From a virus, in IMG/VR virus record IMGVR_UViG_3300025000_000363, positions 1-27,174 of that record: a DNA stretch of 27,174 bases. One strand, given 5' to 3'. The notes under the pieces were generated by a model that was given only the letters and a program-made list of their open reading frames with translations, was not told the origin of the DNA and ran no database searches. Position numbers and translations under genes: made by a program. This document shows positions 5,868-12,851 of the stretch, in pieces; position 1 is the stretch's first letter; every line of letters starts with the position of its first letter.

Positions 5868-7088
5868 TTAATGACCGGGTTTCAACCTCACACACTCACC
5901 GAACGGCGGAGGGCTGGCTTGATACTTTCCGGTATTTACCCATAACACTGGCATTTCTGGCTCGTTGCCGTAATCTGAACATTGCAAGTCACTCAAATAA
6001 ACGACGGCGCAAGGCGTTTCTTCTGCGTTCTCTTCAATCCATTCCCAAACCGGGCTAAACCTCGTCCCGCCGCCGCCTTTCGCGTCAAGTCTAATCGGGC
6101 GCGTCTCTGCGGTGAATTCCTCAACGTGTTGTACTTTCGTGTCACAGTAAACCACGGTGACGGTCGTCGGGTACTGGTTCAAAATGTCGTCAATCTCGCT
6201 TGCAAACTGTTGTAAATCGTCCTTGGTGATACTACCGGACGTGTCAACGGCTACAACAAGCGGCGGCATTTCCTGGTTGTAGAGTGAGGGAAGGATAAGG
6301 CCTCTTGAGAAATAACGCGGGTTCGGACGCTTCCAGGTGTAATCGTTTCGGGCGGTGCGGTCGATGAATTGCCGTAAAGCCTCTCGCCAGTCAACGACAG
6401 GCTCCAAGAGTTCGTCAACGTACCTTGCAAGACTTCCCGGCAATTTGCCTGCCATTTTCGCGGCCTGTGCTGCCTGCTGCGTGGCGATTTTCCAGTCTTG
6501 CGCGTTCTGGGCCTTGTCGCTGTCGCTGGCTGGTTGTCCGTCTTTTCCTGGCAAGTCTCTGACTTCACCACATTTACCGGGATCGCCTAAATTTGGCTCC
6601 TGCGGTCCTTTGCCTTGCTTCCCCTGTCCGTTGCCTGCTCCGTTTCCCTTTCCCGGTCCTGGGCCTTGTGGTGGCTCTGGAATAAGGTTGTAAATTGCTT
6701 CTGCTTCCAGGTTGTGGAACGCGGGATTATCAAGATGATCTTTCGGTAAAACCATTCCTGCCGTTTTGATGAGATGATTTATACTGAGGTCGGCAGAAGT
6801 ATTCCAGCGTTGCGGGTCGCGTTCTCCCCGTCTGCATTGGTGCGCGTTGGCAAGGTGCATTACTTCATGGCACAAGACCCCTTTAAGCTGGTCAATGGGC
6901 AAAGAATCAACAAAGGCGGGGCAATAGCCAATACTTACTCCATCGGTCCACATGGTGCGCTGCTCGGGGTTCGGGATGTAAAGCATTTCATCCTCTATCA
7001 ACTTGGTTTTGAGGGCAAGCGAGCCAAAAAACGGTTGATCGAGGATAAGAGCTGCCCTTGCTTTCTGCATTTTCTGTTGTGCGGTCAT
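5868..7088 (-). CDS. Metallopeptidase-like protein with VWA domain (DUF2201/COG3864 type)
   Basis: A 406-residue protein with two domains. The N-terminal part (about 1-135) resembles the putative metallopeptidase domain and holds HEVMHLANAH, with H74, E75, H78 and H83 placed as in HExxH zinc sites. A Gly/Pro/Gln-rich linker covers about 138-195. The C-terminal part (about 275-400) is a VWA-like fold with a complete MIDAS: DTSGS at 282-286, Thr342 in GGGGTRF and Asp367 in LSDLQ. ATG 7088 has a GGAGGGAAAACCA ribosome site; the upstream extension to 7193 is not credible. Such proteins pair with MoxR-type ATPases, and one is encoded upstream in this operon. The substrate is unknown. Confidence 0.88.
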   Translation of the reverse strand: MTAQQKMQKARAALILDQPFFGSLALKTKLIEDEMLYIPNPEQRTMWTDGVSIGYCPAFVDSLPIDQLKGVLCHEVMHLANAHQCRRGERDPQRWNTSADLSINHLIKTAGMVLPKDHLDNPAFHNLEAEAIYNLIPEPPQGPGPGKGNGAGNGQGKQGKGPQEPNLGDPGKCGEVRDLPGKDGQPASDSDKAQNAQDWKIATQQAAQAAKMAGKLPGSLARYVDELLEPVVDWREALRQFIDRTARNDYTWKRPNPRYFSRGLILPSLYNQEMPPLVVAVDTSGSITKDDLQQFASEIDDILNQYPTTVTVVYCDTKVQHVEEFTAETRPIRLDAKGGGGTRFSPVWEWIEENAEETPCAVVYLSDLQCSDYGNEPEMPVLWVNTGKYQASPPPFGECVRLKPGH

Positions 7089-7234
7089 TGGTTTTCCCTC
7101 CATTCCTTCATGCTGGCCTTGGTAAATCCCATACAGAACCAGTACCATCCTAAAGATGGGTTCCATTGCGGTACTTTTAAGCCTCCGCAGCATTCACATA
7201 TTGTGTCTGCTGGCCTATTGTCGGGCTGTTGCAT
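7085..7234 (-). CDS. Small Cys-rich protein, 49 residues
   Basis: AAGGAGGCATC precedes ATG 7234. The product has CECCGG near residues 13-18 and a further cysteine in WYWFCMGF, with several tryptophans; this may bind metal. It overlaps the VWA gene start by four bases (ATGA) and so is probably coupled to it. An in-frame TTG start at 7297 lacks a ribosome site. No family recognised. Confidence 0.62.
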   Translation of the reverse strand: MQQPDNRPADTICECCGGLKVPQWNPSLGWYWFCMGFTKASMKEWRENQ

Positions 7235-7297
7235 GATGCCTCCTTTCTGTTGATTGCTTAATGATGCCCCTGAATAGATCAGGAGCACGATAAACAA

Positions 7298-7408
7298 TCA
7301 AGGTCGTTCTTTGTCTTTTAACTGGCGTTGTAAATCCTTGATAAGTCTACGTTGCAAAAGGTTGATGATAGCAATAATAATAAAAGCTATAATCATGACT
7401 GCATCCAT
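7298..7408 (-). CDS. Tiny membrane peptide, 36 residues
   Basis: AAAGGAGGCTTAAT precedes ATG 7408. The product is MDAVMIIAFIIIAIINLLQR followed by a basic helix (RLIKDLQRQLKDKERP): one transmembrane helix with a charged cytoplasmic tail. It lies between the DUF3150-like and VWA genes of the MoxR module. A second such peptide lies just before the MoxR gene, so these may be membrane anchors or regulators of the module; that is an inference from position. Confidence 0.6.
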   Translation of the reverse strand: MDAVMIIAFIIIAIINLLQRRLIKDLQRQLKDKERP

Positions 7409-7437
7409 ATTAAGCCTCCTTTCCATAGTTAGTTAAA

Positions 7438-8295
7438 TCAAGCTGCATTCATATAACCGCACATTTTATTCATGATTTCGGCACAGTCATTTGCAACGGC
7501 TTGCCGGGTCTTCTTGTCGGTCCTGAGCGTGTCGGGTTCGTATGCTGTCAATCGTGCCGATACTTCTTTAGTCAGTCGGTCAAGTTCCGCGTCTCCTGCA
7601 ATATTGAGACGGGGTAACAGGTCCACGAGTTCAACGATATTACCGACAAGAGAATCCCTAAAGATTGCATCGGGAGTGCTCAACCGTTCTGCCATTGCTG
7701 AAACTGCGGTATGCAGGCGGTTCCATACGTCTCTCATTGCTGCATCCTGGGCCTGTTGACTACGGGCGTCAAGTTCGGCCTTGATCCTTGTAACCTCGGC
7801 GTCTCCAAGGTCAACACGAAAATCGTTAGCATCCGGCAGCGGGTCAACCTGCGTTTCAAAGGAATATTTACTGACGATATTCTCTGTGGAAGGGTAATCG
7901 CTTTGCACAAACAAGGAATTGAGACGTATTTTAGCATCCTCGACTAATGCGGGATACTCGGTCAAAAACTCGTTGACTGCTGCCTGGAACGCGGCTTTAT
8001 ATTTTCGCATCCCTTCTGAATAAGCGAAAAAGTTCGCGGCTGGCAAAATCCTTGCTCCGTCATCGTTCCAGGGGAGAGTTTGAGCATAGTGGAATGTTCG
8101 GGCGTCTCCTGCTGCGCTCTGTACTTTCTTCAAGGCGTTGGTGGCAATGAGGGCCTTGTTGTAGCGTCCGGCGTCGCTTGAAGTCTGATATTCCTCTTTT
8201 ACTTTCGCGGTGGCGGTCTTGTCGAGCTTACGAGCCGACCAGATTGAGATCGAGAGACGGGCAAGCATGGCTTTTTTGCTGATTACGTGTGTCAT
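7438..8295 (-). CDS. DUF3150-like phage protein
   Basis: This 285-residue, mostly helical, soluble protein starts MTHVISKKAMLARLSISIWS behind AAAGGAGCATTAAACC. The opening (LSISIWSARKLDK) and the organisation resemble DUF3150 proteins, which in phages are found beside MoxR ATPase and VWA/CobT-like genes, exactly the neighbours here. Its biochemical role is unknown; it probably forms a complex with, or is acted on by, the ATPase. There is no signal peptide and no membrane helix. The family call is from memory of pattern and context, not from a search. Confidence 0.75.
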   Translation of the reverse strand: MTHVISKKAMLARLSISIWSARKLDKTATAKVKEEYQTSSDAGRYNKALIATNALKKVQSAAGDARTFHYAQTLPWNDDGARILPAANFFAYSEGMRKYKAAFQAAVNEFLTEYPALVEDAKIRLNSLFVQSDYPSTENIVSKYSFETQVDPLPDANDFRVDLGDAEVTRIKAELDARSQQAQDAAMRDVWNRLHTAVSAMAERLSTPDAIFRDSLVGNIVELVDLLPRLNIAGDAELDRLTKEVSARLTAYEPDTLRTDKKTRQAVANDCAEIMNKMCGYMNAA

Positions 8296-8298
8296 GGT

Positions 8299-8508
8299 TT
8301 AATGCTCCTTTCGTTGTCTGCGGTCGTTTCCGCGTGATGTAAAGCACTGGTTAGGGCAAAGGTTGCAAGGTTTCTTGTCTACGACAAAATACAAGTCAAT
8401 TAAAAAGTCTGCTCCGCGTGGCGTCTCCATCAGTTTGCAGCCGTGTCTAACGAGGTCGGCTAAATCGGGCTGCGGCTTGTGCCTCCGTTCCTGTAGTCGT
8501 CTGGTCAT
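8299..8508 (-). CDS. Small Cys-rich basic protein, 69 residues
   Basis: A GGAAAGGAGCT ribosome site lies right before the ATG. The N-terminus is very basic (MTRRLQERRHKPQPD). A cysteine cluster CNLCPNQC near residues 48-55, plus Cys24, could hold a metal ion. The stop is three bases before the DUF3150-like start, so the two are cotranscribed. Function unknown. Confidence 0.62.
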   Translation of the reverse strand: MTRRLQERRHKPQPDLADLVRHGCKLMETPRGADFLIDLYFVVDKKPCNLCPNQCFTSRGNDRRQRKEH

Positions 8509-8568
8509 AGCTCCTTTCCTCCTTGTAATGAAATACCGTTCGTGGTTGGCTGTAACTGTTTATCTGAA

Positions 8569-8587
8569 CCGTTAAGGGTCTTAACGG
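8569..8587 (-). other. Intergenic hairpin after the MoxR gene
   Basis: CCGTTAAG and CTTAACGG form a perfect eight-pair stem over a three-base loop, 17 bases past the MoxR stop on the minus strand. No T run follows. Together with the hairpin at 5834-5858 it suggests processing or differential stability of the leftward transcript. Confidence 0.5.
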
Positions 8588-8604
8588 CTCAATAAACGGT
8601 CAAG

Positions 8605-9615
8605 CTAAATCAAAATGGACTGATGCGCGGTTGCCCACTTCACAAAGCCTCGTGAACTGGTTACGGTCGGGGCAAGTTTCACGGCGTCTCTCATCAGCAA
8701 AACAGAAAATTCAGCGGGTAAGCGGTCGCAATATTCCGCAAGTCGATCAATCGTGTTATCGGAACACTTACGGCTCAAAGCACCACAAAGTGCATACAGG
8801 GTCGCGGGGTCGGTCGGCACTTCTCCCGCCTGGGGATTCATCAATATCGCGTCGGGGTTCGGGAGGTTGCGACAGATACGGAGAAATCCAAGGAATTCAG
8901 CGGCGAACGCTTCACCGGCTGCGCCTGCTATTACCGGATATTCAAGCTCTTGCGCGATCCCTAAATTTAAGATCCTGCCGACGTTGGCAACGGTGCGGGG
9001 GCAAGGGCTGTTAAAAAGGTCGGGGCTTGGCTTAAAGTCGTGCAAAAGGTTCGGGCGGAAGCGTACAAAACTAATCAACTCGGTCGGCATGTTGTTGCTC
9101 AATGCCCAATTGCACCAGGAATCAAGGTCGGGCTGTAACTCAACTATGGTTGTAAAGCGGGATTTGACCGGCTCTAAAAGTCCTGATACTCCGGCGCGGT
9201 CCTGGCGGCGGTTGGTGGCTCCGATAAAGCAAACGTGATCAGATACTTTATGGCCATTGACACGACGTGCTAGAATCAGTTGCATTGCGGCGGCCTGTGT
9301 TGCGGGTGGCGCTTGTCCAAGATCGTCTAAAAAGAAAAGTGTGGGGCGCGTTGCCTCGACTGCTTGGCGGAGTTCACCAAAAGGTAAAAACTCGGCAGCG
9401 TTGTTGACTATTCCAGGCAGCCCCTTGAAGTCTACGGGGTCCGACACGACAGGGTGAGTTATAATCAGGTCTGCTCCTGCGGCTTTCGCGGCCTGTGACA
9501 CAATATCCGATTTGCCTACACCGGGAGCGCCTTGGATCAATACCGGCTCTCTAGCGGGTATCATCGTTGCTAAAAGCGTTTCAAGCTGTTTTGGGTTCAA
9601 TGCGATCTCTGACAT
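8605..9615 (-). CDS. MoxR-family AAA+ ATPase
   Basis: This chaperone-like ATPase is thought to remodel or insert cofactors into partner proteins with VWA domains. Seen in the 336-residue product: Walker A GAPGVGKS at 29-36, Walker B LFFLDD at 93-98, sensor-1 region GATNRRQD with N135, and an SRF arginine near 153. The C-terminal half is helical and unlike the rest of the window. ATG 9615 is used because AAGGAGG sits nine bases before it; a TTG six bases earlier would be too close. It heads the ATPase/DUF3150/VWA set, with a small Cys-rich gene and a membrane peptide gene between them. Confidence 0.92.
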   Translation of the reverse strand: MSEIALNPKQLETLLATMIPAREPVLIQGAPGVGKSDIVSQAAKAAGADLIITHPVVSDPVDFKGLPGIVNNAAEFLPFGELRQAVEATRPTLFFLDDLGQAPPATQAAAMQLILARRVNGHKVSDHVCFIGATNRRQDRAGVSGLLEPVKSRFTTIVELQPDLDSWCNWALSNNMPTELISFVRFRPNLLHDFKPSPDLFNSPCPRTVANVGRILNLGIAQELEYPVIAGAAGEAFAAEFLGFLRICRNLPNPDAILMNPQAGEVPTDPATLYALCGALSRKCSDNTIDRLAEYCDRLPAEFSVLLMRDAVKLAPTVTSSRGFVKWATAHQSILI

Positions 9616-9617
9616 GG

Positions 9618-9689
9618 TCAATTTCCTCCTTTAATCTGTAGTAATGCCCAAACGAGCACGATAATTCCGCCGATGGTGATACATTCCAT
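9618..9689 (-). CDS. Tiny membrane peptide, 23 residues
   Basis: ATG 9689 opens MECITIGGIIVLVWALLQIK and stops after GGN, two bases before the MoxR start codon. The ribosome site is moderate (TAGAGG, six bases upstream). The single hydrophobic helix and tight coupling to the ATPase gene parallel the 36-residue peptide at 7298-7408. It may also act simply as a coupling leader. It is short, so confidence is limited. Confidence 0.45.
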   Translation of the reverse strand: MECITIGGIIVLVWALLQIKGGN

Positions 9690-9690
9690 G

Positions 9691-9882
9691 TTAAACCTCT
9701 ATTCCTAGTTTCCTGGCGATTGCTTTGCATTCAAAGCAGGGTTCAGTTTTACCAGTGTCACGCATAAGTTTTTGCACTTCTGCCATGTCTTTAAAGCCTG
9801 ATAGGGTCGTAACTCCTGCAACAGTCCTCAAGTGCTGCTTTTCTTCCTTGGTCAAAGATTTAAAAGTTGCTTTCTTTTGCAT
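9691..9882 (-). CDS. Hypothetical protein with CxxC, 63 residues
   Basis: The product begins MQKKATFKSLTKEEKQHLRT and holds CFEC near residues 49-52. The pattern TKEEKQHLRTVAG followed by GFKDMAEVQKLM suggests a small helical domain. The ribosome site GGAGGATTGAACC overlaps the end of the upstream gene. It is a link in the leftward operon; function unknown. Confidence 0.62.
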   Translation of the reverse strand: MQKKATFKSLTKEEKQHLRTVAGVTTLSGFKDMAEVQKLMRDTGKTEPCFECKAIARKLGIEV

Positions 9883-9885
9883 GGT

Positions 9886-10020
9886 TCAATCCTCCAAAAT
9901 GACGGTTTCAACCTTTAGAGGCTGCTTTGTGTAAATGACGATGGTCAAGCGGTCGCTGTCCTGGGTTGCGGTCAAGAGAGCATCACCTAATTTGACTGTG
10001 GTAATCAAGGGCTGTGTCAT
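9886..10020 (-). CDS. Hypothetical beta-rich small protein, 44 residues
   Basis: GAAAGGAACCCCC precedes ATG 10020. The product MTQPLITTVKLGDALLTATQ continues with alternating strand-like segments (DRLTIVIYTKQPLKVETVIL). It has no cysteine and no membrane helix. Its end supplies the ribosome site of the next gene. No family recognised. Confidence 0.58.
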   Translation of the reverse strand: MTQPLITTVKLGDALLTATQDSDRLTIVIYTKQPLKVETVILED

Positions 10021-10091
10021 GGGGGTTCCTTTCTGTGGATTTAACCGCCTATAGAACGCAACAAACCGGGGCTTGCTGCGTCGTAAAAAGG

Positions 10092-10649
10092 TTAAAGCCA
10101 GATAAAGCCTATGCGCTCCATATCGGCGCGGAATGCTGCGATTAAGCAGGGTAAACGTGCCTCTAGCATTTCTTTTAGGTTGTCGCTGGTCAATTCCTCG
10201 TCAGTCGCTTCGGGCCATACGGCAGAGTCACGAGCATAGACAAGGTTTTTATTGTTGGCATGGTAAACGGTATTAGCAACATAATGCAGGGGTCCATCAG
10301 TGCTCATAAGGTGCCATTTAATCAGGGGTGCAAGTTCGGGAAAGATTCTTTCAATATCTTCGTGCAAGCATCCGCCTGCGGCTATATCTCTGCGGCGGCG
10401 GGATTCGTCGGTATATATGTCTGCGGTAATTGCAAAAGTCTGGTGGCCGTTCTGGCAATCGTCGTCAAAGCGGATTTCAACATGCATAGTGCCGTTTGTG
10501 CCGTAACCTGCAACCTTGCGGCCTTCGCTTTTCCAGGTCTGGTTTCGGTGAACAAGTGCGCATCTTACTTCCTGTGGGGCGTGGATGGTAAACATCCTGC
10601 CGGGTATGTTGTTAATGCTGTGGGCGTGTTCTGCGATTGGATAGTTCAT
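10092..10649 (-). CDS. Conserved hypothetical phage protein, 185 residues
   Basis: ATG 10649 follows AAAGGAGAACACA; the in-frame upstream extension overlaps the 31-residue gene and is rejected. The product is soluble, with a region FPELAPLIKWHLMSTDGPLH followed by YVANTVYHA that I associate with hypothetical phage proteins of unknown function, and an acidic DEELTSDNLKEML segment. It is the first sizeable gene of the leftward operon. The last eight codons share sequence with a 23-base stretch at 12192-12214. Confidence 0.72.
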   Translation of the reverse strand: MNYPIAEHAHSINNIPGRMFTIHAPQEVRCALVHRNQTWKSEGRKVAGYGTNGTMHVEIRFDDDCQNGHQTFAITADIYTDESRRRRDIAAGGCLHEDIERIFPELAPLIKWHLMSTDGPLHYVANTVYHANNKNLVYARDSAVWPEATDEELTSDNLKEMLEARLPCLIAAFRADMERIGFIWL

Positions 10650-10662
10650 TGTGTTCTCCTTT

Positions 10663-10758
10663 CTAAAATCGTACTTCAAGAATAAGGTGGCGTACTCGTG
10701 GCAGTTCTGAGCGCTTGATATAATCCCATTTGCCGGTTATCCATTTGACACGGATCAT
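10663..10758 (-). CDS. First gene of the leftward operon, 31 residues
   Basis: AAAGGAGATTACAAC precedes ATG 10758, about 35 bases after the predicted promoter. The product MIRVKWITGKWDYIKRSELP is a basic peptide with no membrane helix and ends EVRF. The stop lies 13 bases before the next start. Such leader-sized first genes are common in phage operons; a role is not known. Confidence 0.58.
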   Translation of the reverse strand: MIRVKWITGKWDYIKRSELPRVRHLILEVRF

Positions 10759-10792
10759 GTTGTAATCTCCTTTGTAAATGATGGTATAACCA

Positions 10793-10820
10793 ATTATACT
10801 GTAATCATAATCATAATCAA
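10793..10820 (-). promoter_or_regulatory. Promoter of the long leftward operon, with repeat-containing spacer
   Basis: On the minus strand TTGATT is followed after exactly 16 bases by a perfect TATAAT. The spacer ATGATTATGATTACAG contains a tandem ATGATT and closely matches the spacer of the promoter at 11537-11564. A spacer conserved in two promoters points to a shared operator for a phage regulator. Confidence 0.8.
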
Positions 10821-10893
10821 GCTATAAATAGTGGACAGAGCTACTTTTTTTGTAGAGACTTGTTGCAGTAAGGAAGAAAATGCACGTTTTGAG

Positions 10894-10950
10894 TTTTCAA
10901 CAGGGTTATCAACAGATAAAGGTGGGGTTTTCAACAGGGGGTGTGGATAA
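10894..10950. repeat. Cluster of four DnaA-box-like sites
   Basis: Within 57 bases lie TTTTCAACA (10894-10902), TTATCAACA (10906-10914), TTTTCAACA (10928-10936) and, on the other strand, a perfect TTATCCACA (10942-10950). The two GTTTTCAACAGGG units are identical 13-base repeats. All fit TTWTCMACA, close to the bacterial DnaA consensus. The cluster sits between the leftward promoter and a leftward terminator, outside any gene. It could be a second origin, a DnaA-responsive control site or a DnaA sink. Confidence 0.65.
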
Positions 10951-10951
10951 A

Positions 10952-10983
10952 AACAAAAAAATAAAGCCCCTTTTTGAGGGGCT
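10952..10983 (-). terminator. Intrinsic terminator after the HNH gene
   Basis: AGCCCCT at 10965-10971 pairs with AGGGGCT at 10977-10983 over a five-base loop. On the minus strand it is followed by TTATTTTTTTG. It ends the short zinc-ribbon/HNH transcript before the DnaA-box cluster. Confidence 0.82.
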
Positions 10984-11324
10984 AAAAACTGAGTGAAGTA
11001 GTTTCTTCAAGCGTTAATTCTCGAACTGGGTTTATTTTGATGTGTAATTGTTTGTGATCTGCATAGTTCTCTAGCCTTTCAAGATTTGTTCTTCGGTTGT
11101 CAAGGCGATTTTTGTTTTTATGGTGGATAATCTCGTCTGGTTCAGCATCCATAATAAGCCTGTGCATATATAAAGCGATAAACTTTTTACCTCGCCTGAA
11201 ACTTTGCACGGGCATAACCTGCGCTACAACTCCAACAATAATTCTTTACTTTTTCATAATCGGATTCGTCAATTATGGCGGTTCCTCCGACAATACCAGA
11301 AAGTGTGATAGCTAGAGTTTTCAT
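10982..11324 (-). pseudogene. HNH homing endonuclease gene with a frameshift
   Basis: Frame one starts at ATG 11324 behind GGAAGGGG and runs MKTLAITLSGIVGGTAIIDE through YCWSCSAGYARAKFQAR to a stop at 11187-11189. The other frame carries on with GKKFIALYMHRLIMDAEPDE and the HNH core (IIHHKNKNRLDNRRTNLERL). Restoring one base near 11190 yields a protein of about 112 residues with the usual order of phage HNH enzymes: a D-x-Y-x-x-V start, a basic hairpin, MHRLIM, HHKN, and LDNRRTNL. The alternative is an active short HNH protein from ATG 11215, but that lacks a ribosome site. It could be real decay or a homopolymer error at the T5 run. The start overlaps the upstream zinc-ribbon gene (ATGA). 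Confidence 0.75.
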
Positions 11325-11500
11325 TTTAACCCCTTCCATTTCCGGCTCTTACATGCGGGGCATTCCTGCGGGGTCTTCCCAAGGCTTTTAGGTGTCCAGG
11401 TGTGTTTGCAGTTCTCTCGCTGGCATTGGTACTGCCATGAATCGGCGGGGCCTAGATCGGGCAAAGATACGGCGGGGTGCTCTCCATTGATTAGATACAT
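11321..11500 (-). CDS. Zinc-ribbon protein, 59 residues
   Basis: CAGGAGGATTATC precedes ATG 11500, and the stop overlaps the HNH start. Two cysteine pairs are visible: C26 and C31 in YQCQRENCKHTWTP, and CPAC in the segment ECPACKSRKWKG near the end. The pattern C-x4-C-x-x-x-W-x-P followed by CPxCxSxxW is a common phage zinc ribbon, related in style to the protein at 12901. DNA binding is likely. It is the first gene after the promoter at 11537-11564. Confidence 0.72.
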   Translation of the reverse strand: MYLINGEHPAVSLPDLGPADSWQYQCQRENCKHTWTPKSLGKTPQECPACKSRKWKGLK

Positions 11501-11536
11501 GATAATCCTCCTGAGGGTTTGATTAAGCTATAGGGG

Positions 11537-11564
11537 AGAATATCATAATCCTAATCATAGTCAA
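11537..11564 (-). promoter_or_regulatory. Promoter of the zinc-ribbon/HNH transcript
   Basis: TTGACT is followed after 16 bases by TATTCT on the minus strand. The spacer ATGATTAGGATTATGA matches the spacer at 10799-10814 in its first 7 bases and most of the rest. It overlaps the 3' end of the RHH-like gene by four bases. Confidence 0.72.
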
Positions 11565-12001
11565 GGCGTTTTACACTTTCGGGCGTTCTGCTCTACGATC
11601 TGGTTGATAAATGCTTCGTCAAGCGGTGGCAAGGTTCCCGGCCTTATGTAGTGCTGAAGGATATCGCGGATCGTTACGCCTACTTTCTTTCCTTGCAATC
11701 CTGCCAGCAACTTCAATTCCCATAAGAGAGTTACAGGAAGATGAATTGAAAAGCCTATTTCTGCCTTGTCCTTTCCTGGGTTGCGGTTCCTTGGGATCAT
11801 CTGAGGCCAAAAGATCTCATGCGTGTATAGATACTTCCTTTCCAGCTCTCGCCTTGCTTGAATGATGCGGGGCTGTGGGTCGGTGTGTTCCAAGTCGCTC
11901 CCATCTGGTTTGATCCAGGTATAACCGAGAGTCGATTCCTGCAAGGTCACTTCCTGCGGTTGCTGCGTTTGCCGGTCGATGAGGGATACAACGTAATTCA
12001 T
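11561..12001 (-). CDS. Ribbon-helix-helix-like DNA-binding protein, 146 residues
   Basis: The ATG follows ACGGAGGCTAT. About residues 80-120 read IGFSIHLPVTLLWELKLLAG and then VGVTIRDILQHYI, the strand, helix, turn, helix order of CopG/Arc regulators with a longer N-terminal part of unknown role. Because its stop abuts one of two promoters with a shared spacer, it is a candidate for the regulator that binds that spacer. That link is inferred from position only. The first 75 residues (MNYVVSLIDRQTQQPQEVTL onward) have no motif I know. Confidence 0.6.
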   Translation of the reverse strand: MNYVVSLIDRQTQQPQEVTLQESTLGYTWIKPDGSDLEHTDPQPRIIQARRELERKYLYTHEIFWPQMIPRNRNPGKDKAEIGFSIHLPVTLLWELKLLAGLQGKKVGVTIRDILQHYIRPGTLPPLDEAFINQIVEQNARKCKTP

Positions 12002-12651
12002 ATAGCCTCCGTGTAAAGTTGCGCTTTCCAGATGGTTTAAACCTATCTGTATAAAGATACCTTCCGGCCTTGGGGTTCTCCCCTTGGGGATGTGTCGTCA
12101 AAAGTCGCGTTTCCCCTGCCGCCTCTTCTCCATACCATACTATAGATACATCTGAACTTTAGCCTCCAGGGGTTTCCCTTGGGGGTTCCCCGGTTAAAGC
12201 CAGAATAAGCCTATACTATCCCCTGTCCTGCCTACTTAAAAGCCTTCCTAGGGCAAATTTGGAAGTCGAGCACATTCCGAAAACAGCCAAAAGAGCCAAA
12301 AACAGCTTTCAAAGCACTGTATCAGGTTCCAAAAGGGAAAAAAAGAGTAAAGCCGACCGGATGTAAAACAGCCAGAAAGGGCAAACAAAGAAAGGGGCGG
12401 CTTATCGTTTCAGGGTATTATGTCAAGTTCATGCGCGCGCGGCGGCTCTGGTGGCCGATCTAGCTATATTCCAGGGGTACAAATAGGGTGTATCGGGAGG
12501 GGAAAAGGGTGTGGCAAGGTAGCATGGGCCATCGACGGAAGTGCCAAGTGCTTGATTATCGCGGGGTTGTGTCACCAACTACTTCCGTTAGTTGCTCAAT
12601 CCGTCCCGATCTCCCCCGTCCAGGCGGCTCCTGCTGGCCTGCTCGATCCTG

Positions 12652-12678
12652 CCCCTGCCGGCCCCACCCCCACCCCCC
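12652..12678 (-). other. G-quadruplex motif
   Basis: The minus strand carries four G runs of 6, 5, 4 and 4 separated by loops of 1, 1 and 6 bases. This meets the usual definition of a stable intrastrand quadruplex. It lies in the divergent control region upstream of the recombinase operon. Confidence 0.65.
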
Positions 12679-12851
12679 TGATCGTCCCGGCTCGCAATAT
12701 AATATGTCACCCCTACACTCAAATTCCCGTCATTTTCCATCTTTAAAACGAGTTCTCCGCAATTTTCCCCTATCAAAACAGCCGTTTACCATGATTTGCC
12801 ACTTTCTAAAATTTTTTCCTCAATTTTCCATGTATTTTTTGCTTGCTTTTG

